Source: JBBDLF01 sp040879025 (GTDB taxonomy: Bacteria > Pseudomonadota > Gammaproteobacteria > Pseudomonadales > Pseudohongiellaceae). From it: 64,000 nt of DNA. The DNA lies in contig JBBDLF010000035.1 in assembly GCA_040879025.1 (NCBI GenBank), positions 1 through 64,000 on the forward strand, given 5' to 3'. Positions 18,377-28,036 of this stretch are shown one piece after another; the first letter of the stretch is position 1, and every line of letters starts with the position of its first letter. Below the pieces are notes generated by a model. It saw only the letters and a program-made list of their open reading frames with translations. It was not told the origin of the DNA and ran no database searches. The translations under genes and the position numbers were made by a program.

Positions 18377-18991
18377 ATGACTTTCAGGCTACCTTTGTGG
18401 GCATGCGGTTTTCTTTTGCTGATACCGGGCGCACTCCACGTAACGCCGGCATCCGCCCATGGCGGTGTGGCGTTTGCCGACGATCAGTGTGTCATCAATA
18501 TTGATTATCTGACCGCCCACTTCACGGTCTATCAACCTGAGACCCGCGGTAATGAGGAATTCTGCGAAGATATTCCCGATGTGACCGACAGCATTTTCGT
18601 GATGGAATATCTTCATGACTATCTGCGGCAGATGCCGGTGGACTTCAGGATTATCCGCGACATCAATGGCGTCGGACGATTCGCCCGCTGGGAAGACGTC
18701 CAGGTCATCGAAGATCTTGCCGCCGCCACGGTCTTCTATCAACCAACTATTGTGCAGACAGATGGCAACTACACCATCAGGCATGCCTTCGAAGAAAAAG
18801 GCACCTATATCGGTATCGTGACGGCGAGACACCCGGTGCAGGACAGAACCTACAGGGCCGTGTTCTACTTCCAGGTCGGCGGCTTTGACTGGGGAACAAT
18901 TCCCCTGTTTATCGCGCTGGCGCTGCTGTTGCAGGCTGGCTACTGGCTTGCCGGCGGCGGCCTGGCGCGACTCAGGCAATCACGTCAGTGA
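18377..18991 (+). CDS. Exported C-terminally anchored protein, copper operon
   Basis: The 204-aa product from ATG 18377 has a signal peptide (LLLIPGALHVTPASA), a periplasmic domain of about 150 residues and one C-terminal helix (IPLFIALALLLQAGYWLAG) followed by positive residues. The domain starts with HGGVAFADDQC and contains a second Cys in EEFCEDI. The family is not recognised. The domain length and beta-strand pattern (YTIRHAFEEKGTYIGIVTARHP) suggest an immunoglobulin-like or cupredoxin-like fold. It directly precedes the multicopper oxidase and cupredoxin genes, so a role in copper handling or as a membrane partner is inferred. Confidence 0.75.
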   Translation: MTFRLPLWACGFLLLIPGALHVTPASAHGGVAFADDQCVINIDYLTAHFTVYQPETRGNEEFCEDIPDVTDSIFVMEYLHDYLRQMPVDFRIIRDINGVGRFARWEDVQVIEDLAAATVFYQPTIVQTDGNYTIRHAFEEKGTYIGIVTARHPVQDRTYRAVFYFQVGGFDWGTIPLFIALALLLQAGYWLAGGGLARLRQSRQ

Positions 18992-19010
18992 TACATGGAA
19001 TATCAGGCCT

Positions 19011-20690
19011 ATGAAGAAGACGGGCAAACTTGCTGTCAGCGCCGCCGTGGCCGCCTCGGCAATCATCATCAGCATTATGCTGATCCCTCCTCAATGGTAT
19101 TCCGACAACCTGAGAATGCGCCTCGGAGAGTGGTTCGGTGCACCCGAGTACCGTCTGCCGGAAAGCGCGTCGACGACTCTGGAGCTGAATCCGGATGAGA
19201 CCGAGGAGGCATGCCCCGAAGATCTCGCCGGCTGGCGTAATGAGGCCGTTATCGAGCAAGTGACCATAGCCGCGGTGCCGGGCTGCAAGGCGGACAACCC
19301 CTACGCCGTGGCGGCATTCGTGCGCGGCACCAATAACGTATCCGAACAGACCTTGATGCGGTCCGGGCTCACTCCCGACGCCGTGGTCAAAGGACGCGAT
19401 CTTGACGGAGACGGCGATCCGGACGAGATTCATATCCGGCTGGAAGTCGTGGAGTTAAACGGCGGCTCACCGGAATCCGGCGAACCCGTAGTGCAGTATT
19501 CGATTGCTCCTGGTGTGACACCGGGTTTATGGGTATTCGCTCCCAAGATGCTTGGGATGGCAACCGAAAATTTCGAGTCGAACCGGGCCCGCGAAATGCT
19601 GCGCAGCCCTTCCCCCACCATCCGCGTCGAAGAGGGGGATCGCGTGTTCATTACGCTGGAAAACAGCCACTATATGCCGCATACGATGCATTTTCACGGC
19701 GTGGATCACCCGTTTCTTGATGGAAATGGAGAAGGTAACGACGGCGTCCCGATCACCAGCGAAATGCCGGTGCAGCCTGGTCAGGCGCGCACCTACGAGA
19801 TGCAGCCGCGGCAGCCGGGAACCATGTTCTATCACTGTCATGTGCAGGTACAGGTTCATGTATTGATGGGTTTGCAGGGAATGTTTGTCGTTGAGGAAAA
19901 TCGTCCGAACAACTGGCTGCAGACCATGAACATCGGTGCCGGACAGGTTCGCGCCTCATCCCGGGCGGTGCGGGAGGAATACGACAGCGAACACGACCTG
20001 CATTACACCAACCTGTATTCAGAATTGAACAGCCGCGTTCAGCAAAGCAATGACGCGGAGGCAATCACCCATTCGGTGAATCGTCTGTTTAACATCACCG
20101 AGGCCAGCTCCGATTACTTTCTGCTCAACGGGCGGTCTTTTCCGTATACCTTTCAGGAATCTCTGGTGGTGGTGCGTCCGGATCAGCGCAGTAAACTGCG
20201 TGTGGTCAACGGCGGCAGCACGGGTATCGCGCTGCATACCCATGGTCACAAGGTTACCGCAACGCATTTTGACGGAGTCGAACTGAATTCGGCATCGCGG
20301 ATAATCCGCGATGTATTCTGGATTGCAAGCGCGCAGCGGGTGGACCTGGAACTGGACACCCGTAATGACGGCTTGCACTCTTATGGCAGCGGCGTCTGGT
20401 TGCTGCACGATCACCAGGAGCAGGGTGTGACGAACGACGGGATCGGACCGGGTGGCAATGTAGGCGCGATTGTTTATGAAGAGTTTCTTGATGAGAGCGG
20501 CTGGCCGACCATGTACGGTGAAGACTGGTCACAGTTTTTCAATCCCGGGTACTACCGCAGACCGGTTCCAGGCGGAGGCGAGGTCATCAGCAGCGGCATG
20601 TTGTTGCGTCTGATTGCCCTGGGAATGGCGCTGGGGGTCGCTGCAGCCAGTTTGACAACGCTGTTCCGCGTCGCGTTCAAAAACCGCTGA
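19011..20690 (+). CDS. Two-domain multicopper oxidase with type 1 site in domain 1
   Basis: The 559-aa product has an N-terminal membrane or signal helix (AAVAASAIIISIMLIPP). Four copper-motif blocks are visible: HFHG (about residue 226), FYHCHVQVQVH with a nearby Met (about 274), HTHGH (about 409) and LLHDH (about 466). The Cys ligand of a type 1 site occurs only in the first domain; the second domain has HDH with no Cys. This is the arrangement called type C in two-domain multicopper oxidases, such as the Nitrosomonas europaea blue copper oxidase. A C-terminal hydrophobic segment (MLLRLIALGMALGVAAAS) may anchor it. Substrate unknown. Its stop overlaps the start of the cupredoxin gene (TGATG). 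Confidence 0.88.
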   Translation: MKKTGKLAVSAAVAASAIIISIMLIPPQWYSDNLRMRLGEWFGAPEYRLPESASTTLELNPDETEEACPEDLAGWRNEAVIEQVTIAAVPGCKADNPYAVAAFVRGTNNVSEQTLMRSGLTPDAVVKGRDLDGDGDPDEIHIRLEVVELNGGSPESGEPVVQYSIAPGVTPGLWVFAPKMLGMATENFESNRAREMLRSPSPTIRVEEGDRVFITLENSHYMPHTMHFHGVDHPFLDGNGEGNDGVPITSEMPVQPGQARTYEMQPRQPGTMFYHCHVQVQVHVLMGLQGMFVVEENRPNNWLQTMNIGAGQVRASSRAVREEYDSEHDLHYTNLYSELNSRVQQSNDAEAITHSVNRLFNITEASSDYFLLNGRSFPYTFQESLVVVRPDQRSKLRVVNGGSTGIALHTHGHKVTATHFDGVELNSASRIIRDVFWIASAQRVDLELDTRNDGLHSYGSGVWLLHDHQEQGVTNDGIGPGGNVGAIVYEEFLDESGWPTMYGEDWSQFFNPGYYRRPVPGGGEVISSGMLLRLIALGMALGVAAASLTTLFRVAFKNR

Positions 20691-21376
20691 TGTCGACTCG
20701 ATGCATTGCATTTTTCGTGACTGTTATCACAAGTGTATTGTGGTTTCCCGGGCTGGTGTTTTCCCAACATGAGCATCATCACCATCATGGCATGAATGTG
20801 GATGCGGACGGTATGGTCATGAATCACAATGCTACCGAGTTGCCTCTGGACTGTGCCGAGATCTCATCCACTTATGAATTTACCGTGCGAGTCGGGACGT
20901 CACATGCTTCGCTGCCTGGAGTCGTATTTGGCATGAGCCAGCATGAATTCGCGGTGGCACCCTGCAGCCTGGTTACCATCAATTTCGTTAATGAAGATGA
21001 GATTCGACATCAGTTCATGGTCCATGGCCTGCCGATGTATCTTTATCCCCAGGGTATGTTTCATCTGGAAGCAGCGGGCGGCACAGAGCGTAGCGGGTCC
21101 TTCATCGTTCCCGGCGACGATCAGACCTATCTTATTCATTGTGATATGGCACAGCATATGGAAAAGGGAATGAAAGCCCAACTGGTGGTGGGCGCTGGAA
21201 GCGGCGACCTCTGGAGTGTGCCGGGCATCAGCCAGAATTTTCTCAACAACAGCGGTTTGGGGACCGTGAGTCGTAACAAGGGTGTGCTGGGCGCATTGCT
21301 CGTTGCGATTATGGCGATCATGAGCTTTTTGGTGCTGTTATACTTGGGTAAAGGTGAACAAAATGGTATTGAGTGA
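20690..21376 (+). CDS. Membrane-anchored cupredoxin-like protein with His-rich N-terminus
   Basis: The 228-aa product overlaps the multicopper oxidase stop by one base, implying translational coupling. After the signal peptide comes the His cluster HEHHHHHGM, likely for metal capture. A cupredoxin domain follows with candidate copper ligands His (EDEIRHQF), Cys and His (LIHCDMAQHMEKGM) and Met. A C-terminal helix (LGALLVAIMAIMSFLVLLYLG) anchors it. It is probably the electron partner of the oxidase on the outer face of the inner membrane (inference). Confidence 0.85.
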   Translation: MSTRCIAFFVTVITSVLWFPGLVFSQHEHHHHHGMNVDADGMVMNHNATELPLDCAEISSTYEFTVRVGTSHASLPGVVFGMSQHEFAVAPCSLVTINFVNEDEIRHQFMVHGLPMYLYPQGMFHLEAAGGTERSGSFIVPGDDQTYLIHCDMAQHMEKGMKAQLVVGAGSGDLWSVPGISQNFLNNSGLGTVSRNKGVLGALLVAIMAIMSFLVLLYLGKGEQNGIE

Positions 21377-21436
21377 GGGTCTTTTTTACTGAATTTTGGG
21401 GTACAATTGGGCAGGCTGCCCCTGTAACGGCGGTGC

Positions 21437-21468
21437 TGACAATGACAGTAACAGTAACACTGACAGAG
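21437..21468 (+). repeat. Short imperfect tandem repeat
   Basis: Repeated GACAGTAACAGTAACACTGACAG-like hexamers (unit near ACAGTA) lie between the cupredoxin and HNH genes. Meaning unknown; it may simply be low-complexity intergenic DNA. Confidence 0.45.
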
Positions 21469-21507
21469 TATGGTTTCTCAAGCTCCAGCCGTGACAGGTG
21501 AATCGCT

Positions 21508-22059
21508 TTGAACGCCAAGATTCTCAGATTGAACAAAGCCGGCCTGCCGGTTTCCTGGCTTACCCGGGAAGAGACGGCTACCCTGATGGTGAAAGACCAG
21601 ATCATCTGGACACTGGGTAGCACCGTGCTCGAAATCAGGGGCGGTTTCAACCGGCTCGGGATGCAGTCTGTACTCCGGCTCCCCAGTATCGTTGCCTGTG
21701 ACGGCAAGGTTCACCAGGACAATTTTGATCCTCCTCTGGAAAACAAATTCCTGTTCCGCCGCGACAAAAACCTGTGTCTGTATTGTGGCGGTGAATTTCA
21801 CGTGCACGAATTGTCCCGCGATCATGTTCAGCCGATTTCCCGCGGAGGCAGGGACATCTGGACCAATGTAGTGACGGCGTGCCGCCGATGCAATAATCGC
21901 AAGGCGGACCGCAGCCCCGAAATGTCCGGAATGGAATTGCTGGCGGTGCCATTTGTTCCCAATCAATACGAATTTCTCTACCTTTCCAACCATAACGTGC
22001 TCGCCGACCAGATGGAATTTCTTCAGGCGCGCTTTTCCAGCCATATCAGCCTTTCCTGA
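21508..22059 (+). CDS. HNH endonuclease family protein
   Basis: The 183-aa product uses a TTG start placed seven bases after AGGTG. The HNH/zinc core lies in the middle: CLYCGGEF, then LSRDHVQPISRGG, TNVVTACRRCNNRKA. The two CxxC pairs would hold structural zinc, and DH plus the later N/H form the beta-beta-alpha-metal site. Proteins of this size and motif are common stand-alone genes in proteobacteria, and their cellular role is not well defined. There is no toxin, phage or restriction context here. Confidence 0.85.
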   Translation: MNAKILRLNKAGLPVSWLTREETATLMVKDQIIWTLGSTVLEIRGGFNRLGMQSVLRLPSIVACDGKVHQDNFDPPLENKFLFRRDKNLCLYCGGEFHVHELSRDHVQPISRGGRDIWTNVVTACRRCNNRKADRSPEMSGMELLAVPFVPNQYEFLYLSNHNVLADQMEFLQARFSSHISLS

Positions 22060-22209
22060 TTCCACCGACAAGCCTGGCACAGAGCATCGGCCTGGCCTTA
22101 TTCTGGATCAAGCATTACAAATGGCGCATGGACTGCGAACCATGGAACGAGGCGGATTCCCCGGCGACTGACTCCGGTCATTAGGGCAGCCATAGAGCTG
22201 TTCAGAGGT

Positions 22210-23496
22210 TCACTGGTTCGCAGGGATGCGATTTCCGGCGATCCATACCGATTCGATGGTTTTGGTATTCTCAATATTGTCCAGGGGATTACCCGTGAGC
22301 ACAACCAGGTCACCCCATTTTCCCGGCTCCAGCGTGCCCACATCATCGAGGCCCAGGCAGTCCGCGGCCGTCCCCGTGGCTGATTGAATCGTTTGCATCG
22401 GTGACATGCCCGCGTCAACCATCATCTGCATTTCCAGATGTTCAAAGTAGCCCTGAAAGCGTGCCGCCGGACCGCTGTCTGTACCCATGGCTATCGGGGC
22501 CCCGTTTTCAGCCAGTCGATCCAGATTGTTCATCGCTGTCACCAGCGCCGCCTTGTATTGCTGGGCTGAATCATTGTTACGCACGCGCTGCTGCCGCTCG
22601 GGCCGCAGCAGTTCATTAATGACCTGAGGGTCAACTTCACTGCGGAAAAAGGGATCAGAGAAAAAGTCCGGTTCCTCTTCGTAAACAAAGGTCGACACCT
22701 CCCGGGTGAGGGTGGGTGAGTAACAGACATTATTCTCGATCAGCAGGTCGATCAGTTCATCGTCAACTTCCTGATCCCTGATACTGTGAGCGATAAAATC
22801 AGCGCCGGCTTCGAGAACCGCCTTTGCATCCTCCAGATAATACAAGTGGACCGCCAACGGTAAACCGCGGCGATGAGTCTGATCAAGAATGGCGAGATAG
22901 ACCTCGGGCTGCATTTTTTGAGACCTGCCGAGATTGTCATCAATGCGAATCTTGATGAAATCAGCGCCCATGTCCGCGATTTCATCGACAGATCCCCGGG
23001 CTGCAGCCGGATTGTCATCTGTTATCACCGGCCCTGCCACGTAAAGCCGGGATCGCTGCAACGACGGATTATTCTGGCTGTCACGGAGTTGAAAGCCCTC
23101 CTGTGCATCACCGCCGAGGCTGTTGACCGTGGTGATGCCATAGCGGGCATAGAGGCGCAACTGGCGCTGCAGATTGTCCAGGTTATAGTGGCCACCTTCC
23201 AGGCCCATGACGTCACCGACGTGGCCATGGCTGTTAATCAGACCGGGAATGAGGGTCTTGCCGCTGACGTCGATGAGTTCTGCTCCTGCGGGCACAGTGA
23301 CCGCGGACCGTTCACCGACAGCCGTAATACGGCCGTCCGTGATAACCACCACGCCGTTTTCCAGAGGAGCACGGCCGGTGCCGTCAATTATTCTTGCGCC
23401 GGTAAAAGCAATTGCGCCTTCATTGGCCAGTGTCACCGGCGTGGCGATGAACAGGCTGCAGAGCAGAAGCGTGGTGGAGAGTCGGGAAGGTATCAT
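22210..23496 (-). CDS. Exported amidohydrolase (imidazolonepropionase-like)
   Basis: The 428-aa product from ATG 23496 (AGGAG seven bases upstream) has a signal peptide (LLLCSLFIATPVTLA). The amidohydrolase frame is clear: ARIIDGTGRAPLENGVV, the metal motif NSHGHVG, later His residues in LAVHLYY and IAHSI, the Asp in MGTDSGPAA, and the C-terminal GLDDVGTLEPGKWGDLVVL. It should hydrolyse an amide, peptide or cyclic substrate in the periplasm with one or two metals. An in-frame upstream extension to 23781 has no coding features and lies divergent to the next gene's start. Confidence 0.88.
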   Translation of the reverse strand: MIPSRLSTTLLLCSLFIATPVTLANEGAIAFTGARIIDGTGRAPLENGVVVITDGRITAVGERSAVTVPAGAELIDVSGKTLIPGLINSHGHVGDVMGLEGGHYNLDNLQRQLRLYARYGITTVNSLGGDAQEGFQLRDSQNNPSLQRSRLYVAGPVITDDNPAAARGSVDEIADMGADFIKIRIDDNLGRSQKMQPEVYLAILDQTHRRGLPLAVHLYYLEDAKAVLEAGADFIAHSIRDQEVDDELIDLLIENNVCYSPTLTREVSTFVYEEEPDFFSDPFFRSEVDPQVINELLRPERQQRVRNNDSAQQYKAALVTAMNNLDRLAENGAPIAMGTDSGPAARFQGYFEHLEMQMMVDAGMSPMQTIQSATGTAADCLGLDDVGTLEPGKWGDLVVLTGNPLDNIENTKTIESVWIAGNRIPANQ

Positions 23497-23686
23497 AGGG
23501 TGCTCCTGGTATTTTTGCCTTCTATATCGGATTGTAAGAGAGTTGACTCTGATCCGATTGTACCTGATTATCCAGCCAAAACCGCCGGTGCGGAATAGCC
23601 GGAGCGACGGATTTGACCGGTAACAGAATTTCAATGAAACTTGAGTCAATAATGACGACATCCCAGAGAAATTCAGAGAGGCATCC

Positions 23687-25723
23687 ATGCAACTGCTACT
23701 TTCACCTGCCGGTCTGATCCGGAACCTGTTTCTGTCACTGTTACTGGTTGCCTCTTCCGCATGGGCGGAAGTCACACGCATTGAAGTCAGTGAGCGAGAG
23801 CGGCTTGAGTCGGATGCCGTCGACTACTGGTATGACGTGGTGTCCGGTACGCTGTATTTTGCCCTGGATCCGGATGCGGACGGAAACGCAGAGGTAGCGG
23901 ATATTCACCATGCCCCTCGCAACGCCGAAGGCCTGGTGGAGTTCTCCGCTGATTTCAAACTGATGATTCCCGGGCCGGCGGAACAATCCAACGGCACCTT
24001 GCTTTACGACGTCAACAATCGTGGCGGCAGCCGGATCGGTCCAGATATCTCTCTGGAAGATCCGCTGGCATCCCGTGGTTTCACTTACCTGGCGACCGGC
24101 TGGATTGCCGAACTGGAGCCCGCCGCGGGCCGGCTCCGGCTCGATGCGCCGGTAGTGGGTGATCCCGATATCCCGATAACCGGTCCGGTACGATACGAAG
24201 TCACCGCCTCTTCTCCGGAAACCGAAGTGGATATCGCCGGGGGAAATCACCTGGCGTATGAGCCGACGGAAGCGGGTTTGCGCGATGCCACGCTCAGCTA
24301 TCGCGTGAACCAGAGCGATGCCCGGCTGCCTGTTGAGCGGTCGCAATTTGAACTGGAGGTCAACTGGCTGGAAGGCGTCAATCAGCCCAGGATTGTATTG
24401 CGGCTGGACGGCGGGTTTGAACCGGGCGCGATCTATGAACTGGTCTACGAGGCAAAGAATCCCGTACTTCAGGGCGCGGGCCTGGCCGGTATCCGCGATG
24501 CGGTCTCGCTGCTGCGCTATGGTACTGAAGAAAATACCGCCCTGGCCCGGCAATTTGACGAGCTCGGCCTCCCCGATATCAGTCACAGCATCGGACACGG
24601 GATTTCCCAGAGCGGCCGCCTGCTGCGGGTGTTTTTGCATGACGGGTTTAATGCAGACCTTCACGGCCGCCGGGTATTCGATGGTTTGATACCTGTGATT
24701 GCCGGCGGCGGCATGGGTATGTTCAATCAGCGGTTCGCGATGCCGACTCGCACCAACGGGCAGCATGAGAACCATCTGTTCCCGAATGATCTGTTTCCCT
24801 TCACCTATGGTGACAGTACTGATCCGCATACGGGCACTACCGACGGATTGCTGGCCCGGTCCAGAGCCACCGGCACGGTGCCGCGAGTGATGCATATTCA
24901 GACAGCAAACGAGTATTGGATCCGGGCAGGCTCACTGGCCCATACCGATCCCCTTGGCACCCGGGATGCGGTCATTCCCGAGGAAGTTCGTTTCTATACC
25001 ATTGGCGGTGCCCAGCATGGTTCAGGGAGCGGCATTCCGGGGCGGGCAACAACAGGCCAATTTCCGCGTAATCCCAATATGTATAATCCGATTACACACG
25101 CGCTGATTGTCGCGATGCATAACTGGGTGGCCGACGACCAGGCGCCTCCTGAAAGTCGCTATCCGCGTATCGGCGACGGGACGCTGGTACCCTCACATCT
25201 GCCCGATGGCACCCTTAATCCGCGCGTCTGGAATTCACTTCCCGGCGCCAACACGCCGAAGGCGATCTATCAACCGGCCCGGGCCGATTACGGTGAGCGT
25301 TTCACGACTGAACGCATTGTGGACCGACATCCACAGAGCGCGACCGGCTATTACCGCGCACTGGTACCCGCGGTTAACGGTGACAATAATGATTTTGCGC
25401 ACAGCACGATTCTGCCACCACTGACCGCGGCGCCGCTTGCCACGTTCATGTCCTGGAACCTGAGAGCGCCGGCCACCGGGGCTGAAACGGAAATGCTGCG
25501 ACTGGCCGGAGGGTATATTCCTTTTGCTGCAACAACAAGGCTGGCACAGGCGGCAGGGGATCCACGCAGGGCTCTGGACCAACGCTATACATCCTGGCCG
25601 GACTACCTTGAACAATACGAGGCTCACACAGACAGTCTTGTCGCGGAGGGTTTTTTGTTGCCGGACAGCAAGCCGGCGTATATGGAAATAGCCAGGGCCA
25701 ACCGGGCCATGTTCGCCGAGTGA
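23687..25723 (+). CDS. Exported alpha/beta-hydrolase-domain protein (Abhydrolase_10-like)
   Basis: The 678-aa product begins with a signal peptide (LSLLLVASSAWA). The long N-terminal beta-rich part includes LLYDVNNRGG. It is followed by the hydrolase part with GHGISQSGRLLR, whose Ser in SQSGR is the likely nucleophile, and later Asp/His candidates (GGAQHGSG). This size and layout match secreted proteins annotated as alpha/beta hydrolase domain-containing in marine gammaproteobacteria. The substrate is unknown. It is divergent from the amidohydrolase and ends close to matB from the opposite strand. Confidence 0.8.
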   Translation: MQLLLSPAGLIRNLFLSLLLVASSAWAEVTRIEVSERERLESDAVDYWYDVVSGTLYFALDPDADGNAEVADIHHAPRNAEGLVEFSADFKLMIPGPAEQSNGTLLYDVNNRGGSRIGPDISLEDPLASRGFTYLATGWIAELEPAAGRLRLDAPVVGDPDIPITGPVRYEVTASSPETEVDIAGGNHLAYEPTEAGLRDATLSYRVNQSDARLPVERSQFELEVNWLEGVNQPRIVLRLDGGFEPGAIYELVYEAKNPVLQGAGLAGIRDAVSLLRYGTEENTALARQFDELGLPDISHSIGHGISQSGRLLRVFLHDGFNADLHGRRVFDGLIPVIAGGGMGMFNQRFAMPTRTNGQHENHLFPNDLFPFTYGDSTDPHTGTTDGLLARSRATGTVPRVMHIQTANEYWIRAGSLAHTDPLGTRDAVIPEEVRFYTIGGAQHGSGSGIPGRATTGQFPRNPNMYNPITHALIVAMHNWVADDQAPPESRYPRIGDGTLVPSHLPDGTLNPRVWNSLPGANTPKAIYQPARADYGERFTTERIVDRHPQSATGYYRALVPAVNGDNNDFAHSTILPPLTAAPLATFMSWNLRAPATGAETEMLRLAGGYIPFAATTRLAQAAGDPRRALDQRYTSWPDYLEQYEAHTDSLVAEGFLLPDSKPAYMEIARANRAMFAE

Positions 25724-25732
25724 TTTCCGGTT

Positions 25733-25754
25733 CCGCTGTTCGTCAGAACAGCGG
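25733..25754. terminator. Bidirectional hairpin between convergent genes
   Basis: A perfect 9-bp stem, CCGCTGTTC / GAACAGCGG, has a four-base loop. It overlaps the last codons and stop of matB and lies 10 bases after the hydrolase stop. A short T run follows on the plus strand only. Confidence 0.55.
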
Positions 25755-27230
25755 TTTCAATGCCGGCTTGGTCACCTTGCCCATCGCATTGCGGGGCAGG
25801 GAGTCCACAATCCGCAAATGTTTGGGGATCTTGTACGCGGACATCCTGCCGTCGCACCAGGACTTGAGTTCTTCGATATTCAGTTCCTTGCCACCCTTCA
25901 ACGCGACAAACGCGGTCACCGCTTCACCCCACATCTCATCTTCCACACCGATCACGGCGCATTCGGTAATCGCTTCATGCGTGAGCAGGGTGCCTTCAAT
26001 TTCCAGCGCTGACAGCTTATAGCCACCCGATTTGATGATATCGACCGAAGACCGTCCCATGATTCGGTAATAACCATTCTCCAGCACAGCCACATCACCT
26101 GTGCAGAACCAGCCATCATGAAAACTGGATGTCGTGGCATCGGGGTTGTCCCAGTATTCGAGAAATACGTTGCGTCCCTTGATACGGATTTCTCCGGGCA
26201 TATCCTCACTTGTGATGACATTGTGATCTTCATCAAACAGCTTTACTTCCACCCCGGGCAGGGGGATACCCACAGCGCCGGGACGGCGCTCACCGTTGTA
26301 GGGGTTGGAAATGCCCATGCCGATTTCCGTCATGCCGTAGCGTTCGAGCAGCGTTTGTCCGGTCAACTCAAGCCACTGTTCAAACACCTTGACCGGACAG
26401 GCGGCGGAGCCGGAAATATTGAGACGCATCGCCTTGAATCCATCACAGATTGCCTGGCGCTCGTCCGCGGGCAACTCGCCGAGGTGCTGAATGATCTTCA
26501 CGTAGATAGTGGGCACCGCCATAAAGACAGTGTAGTCACCGCGCGCGACCCGTTTCAGTATGGCCGGCATATCGAATTTCGGAAAGACATCGATGGTTGC
26601 GCCGGCCCACAATCCGCAACACAACACGTTAATGATTCCGTGTATATGATGAAGTGGCAGAAACAGCGGTATGCGATCATCTTCCTGCCATTCCCAGGCA
26701 TCAATCAGTGTGGTTATTTGTGCCGTGATGGTGGCACGAGTACTGACCACGCCCTTGGGTTTGTTGGTGGTGCCGCTGGTGAACAGAATCATGGCGCGGC
26801 GATCGGCGGTGAGCTGTGGCAATCTCGCTGGTGCGTCGGCAGTGACTTCCTCCGCCGTTTGCAACGCGATATTCAATTGCTTGCACAGGTCCTGTAAATA
26901 ATCCGCGTGTTCCGGCAGTGTCACCAGCCGCGTTACCGTGGCGCAGCTCAAGGCATGCTCCAATTCCGGCAGCGCCGAGGCCACGTTCAACGGCACGGCG
27001 ATCCCGCCGGCGCGCCAGACTCCCAGCAGGCTGGTGACGTATTCAACGCTGGCCGGCATGAAAAACGCGATACGTTCTTCCTGCAAGTCTGCCGCGCCCT
27101 GCAATAAACCTGAAGCGAAGCGGCTGACCAGTTCATCCAGTGCGGCATAGGTCACCGGACCGGCGGAAGTCAGTAGCGCTGTCTTGTCATTATTCGCATG
27201 AAGCTTTGGAAAATCGTTTTTCTCGGCCAC
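25743..27230 (-). CDS. matB: Malonyl-CoA synthetase (AMP-binding ligase)
   Basis: The 495-aa cytoplasmic ligase shows the ANL motifs LFTSGTTNKPKGVV (A3), LERYGMTE (A5), TGDVAVLENGYYRIMGR (A7-A8) and a C-terminal Lys in RNAMGKVTK (A10). The region around SNPYNGERRPGAVG closely follows characterised MatB/ACSF3 proteins. It would convert malonate, CoA and ATP to malonyl-CoA and AMP. It is the last gene of a madL-madM-matB unit, so imported malonate is its natural substrate. No malonyl-CoA decarboxylase is nearby. Confidence 0.88.
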   Translation of the reverse strand: MAEKNDFPKLHANNDKTALLTSAGPVTYAALDELVSRFASGLLQGAADLQEERIAFFMPASVEYVTSLLGVWRAGGIAVPLNVASALPELEHALSCATVTRLVTLPEHADYLQDLCKQLNIALQTAEEVTADAPARLPQLTADRRAMILFTSGTTNKPKGVVSTRATITAQITTLIDAWEWQEDDRIPLFLPLHHIHGIINVLCCGLWAGATIDVFPKFDMPAILKRVARGDYTVFMAVPTIYVKIIQHLGELPADERQAICDGFKAMRLNISGSAACPVKVFEQWLELTGQTLLERYGMTEIGMGISNPYNGERRPGAVGIPLPGVEVKLFDEDHNVITSEDMPGEIRIKGRNVFLEYWDNPDATTSSFHDGWFCTGDVAVLENGYYRIMGRSSVDIIKSGGYKLSALEIEGTLLTHEAITECAVIGVEDEMWGEAVTAFVALKGGKELNIEELKSWCDGRMSAYKIPKHLRIVDSLPRNAMGKVTKPALKPLF

Positions 27231-27277
27231 AATTTAAACCTTTTTGTTTGAATGTGTTGGTTGCTGTCAATGGGTTC

Positions 27278-28036
27278 CTAGAAGATTGCATTAACAGCGA
27301 AGAATAGTATTGAAGGCCCCATCAAACACCCGACGCCGGTATAGAACGTTGCAGTCATGGCACCATAGGGAACCAGCTTGGGGTCTGTGGCGGCAAGCCC
27401 TCCGGCGACTCCGCTGGTTGTTCCCATCAGGCCACCGAACACCATCGCCGACTGCGGATTGTTCAGCCCGATAAAGCGCGCCACCATCGGAGTTCCAATC
27501 ATCACCAGAATGGATTTCACCAGTCCAGCGGCCACGCTGAGTGCAATCACATCGGAGCTCGCGCCGATGGCCGCGCCGGTAACGGGGCCAACGATATACG
27601 TGACGGCACCGGCGCCAATGGTCGTAATACTCTCCGCGTCGGTGTAGCCAAACATGACGGCGACGGACGCGCCGACGATGAAAGAGACCACAACGCCGGC
27701 AAATATGGAGACAATCCCTGCCAATCCGGCTTTCTTCAACTCGCTGGGGTGAACACCGAAGGCCGTGGCGACAATGGCGAAGTCACGAAACATGGCGCCG
27801 CCCATCACGCCGACACCCGCCAGCAGCGGGATATCAGCAACACCATTTTCACCATCGGTAAACAGGCCCCCGATATAAGCGGCAAGCAATCCCAGACTGA
27901 TGGCAATGGCGGAGCCGTGAATGCGTCCCATTGTGAGACGGTTGGAGACCAGATACGAAAACCAGACCGTAACGCCCACCAGCGCGAAGGCAACGATCAG
28001 GGAGTAGGCGGTGACGACTGAACCGAGAGCTTCCAT
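27278..28036 (-). CDS. madM: Malonate transporter subunit MadM
   Basis: The 252-aa, very hydrophobic protein has about seven to eight helices. Its sequence style and size match the MadM subunit of the sodium/malonate symporter (HPSELKKAGLAGIVSIFAGVV, VTYIVGPVTGAAIGASSDVIALS, GGLMGTTSGVAGGLAATDP). Its ATG overlaps the madL stop (TGATG). It works with MadL in the inner membrane to import malonate. Confidence 0.9.
   Translation of the reverse strand: MEALGSVVTAYSLIVAFALVGVTVWFSYLVSNRLTMGRIHGSAIAISLGLLAAYIGGLFTDGENGVADIPLLAGVGVMGGAMFRDFAIVATAFGVHPSELKKAGLAGIVSIFAGVVVSFIVGASVAVMFGYTDAESITTIGAGAVTYIVGPVTGAAIGASSDVIALSVAAGLVKSILVMIGTPMVARFIGLNNPQSAMVFGGLMGTTSGVAGGLAATDPKLVPYGAMTATFYTGVGCLMGPSILFFAVNAIF

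Noticed and set aside
21360..21390. T6 run after the cupredoxin as a terminator
   Set aside because: No stable hairpin was found immediately before the T run.
23741..24895. Minus-strand 384-codon open frame
   Set aside because: It lies antisense inside the alpha/beta hydrolase gene. Its composition is that of a reverse-frame shadow in GC-rich DNA.
26118..26897. Plus-strand 259-codon open frame
   Set aside because: It is antisense to matB, which has all ligase motifs.
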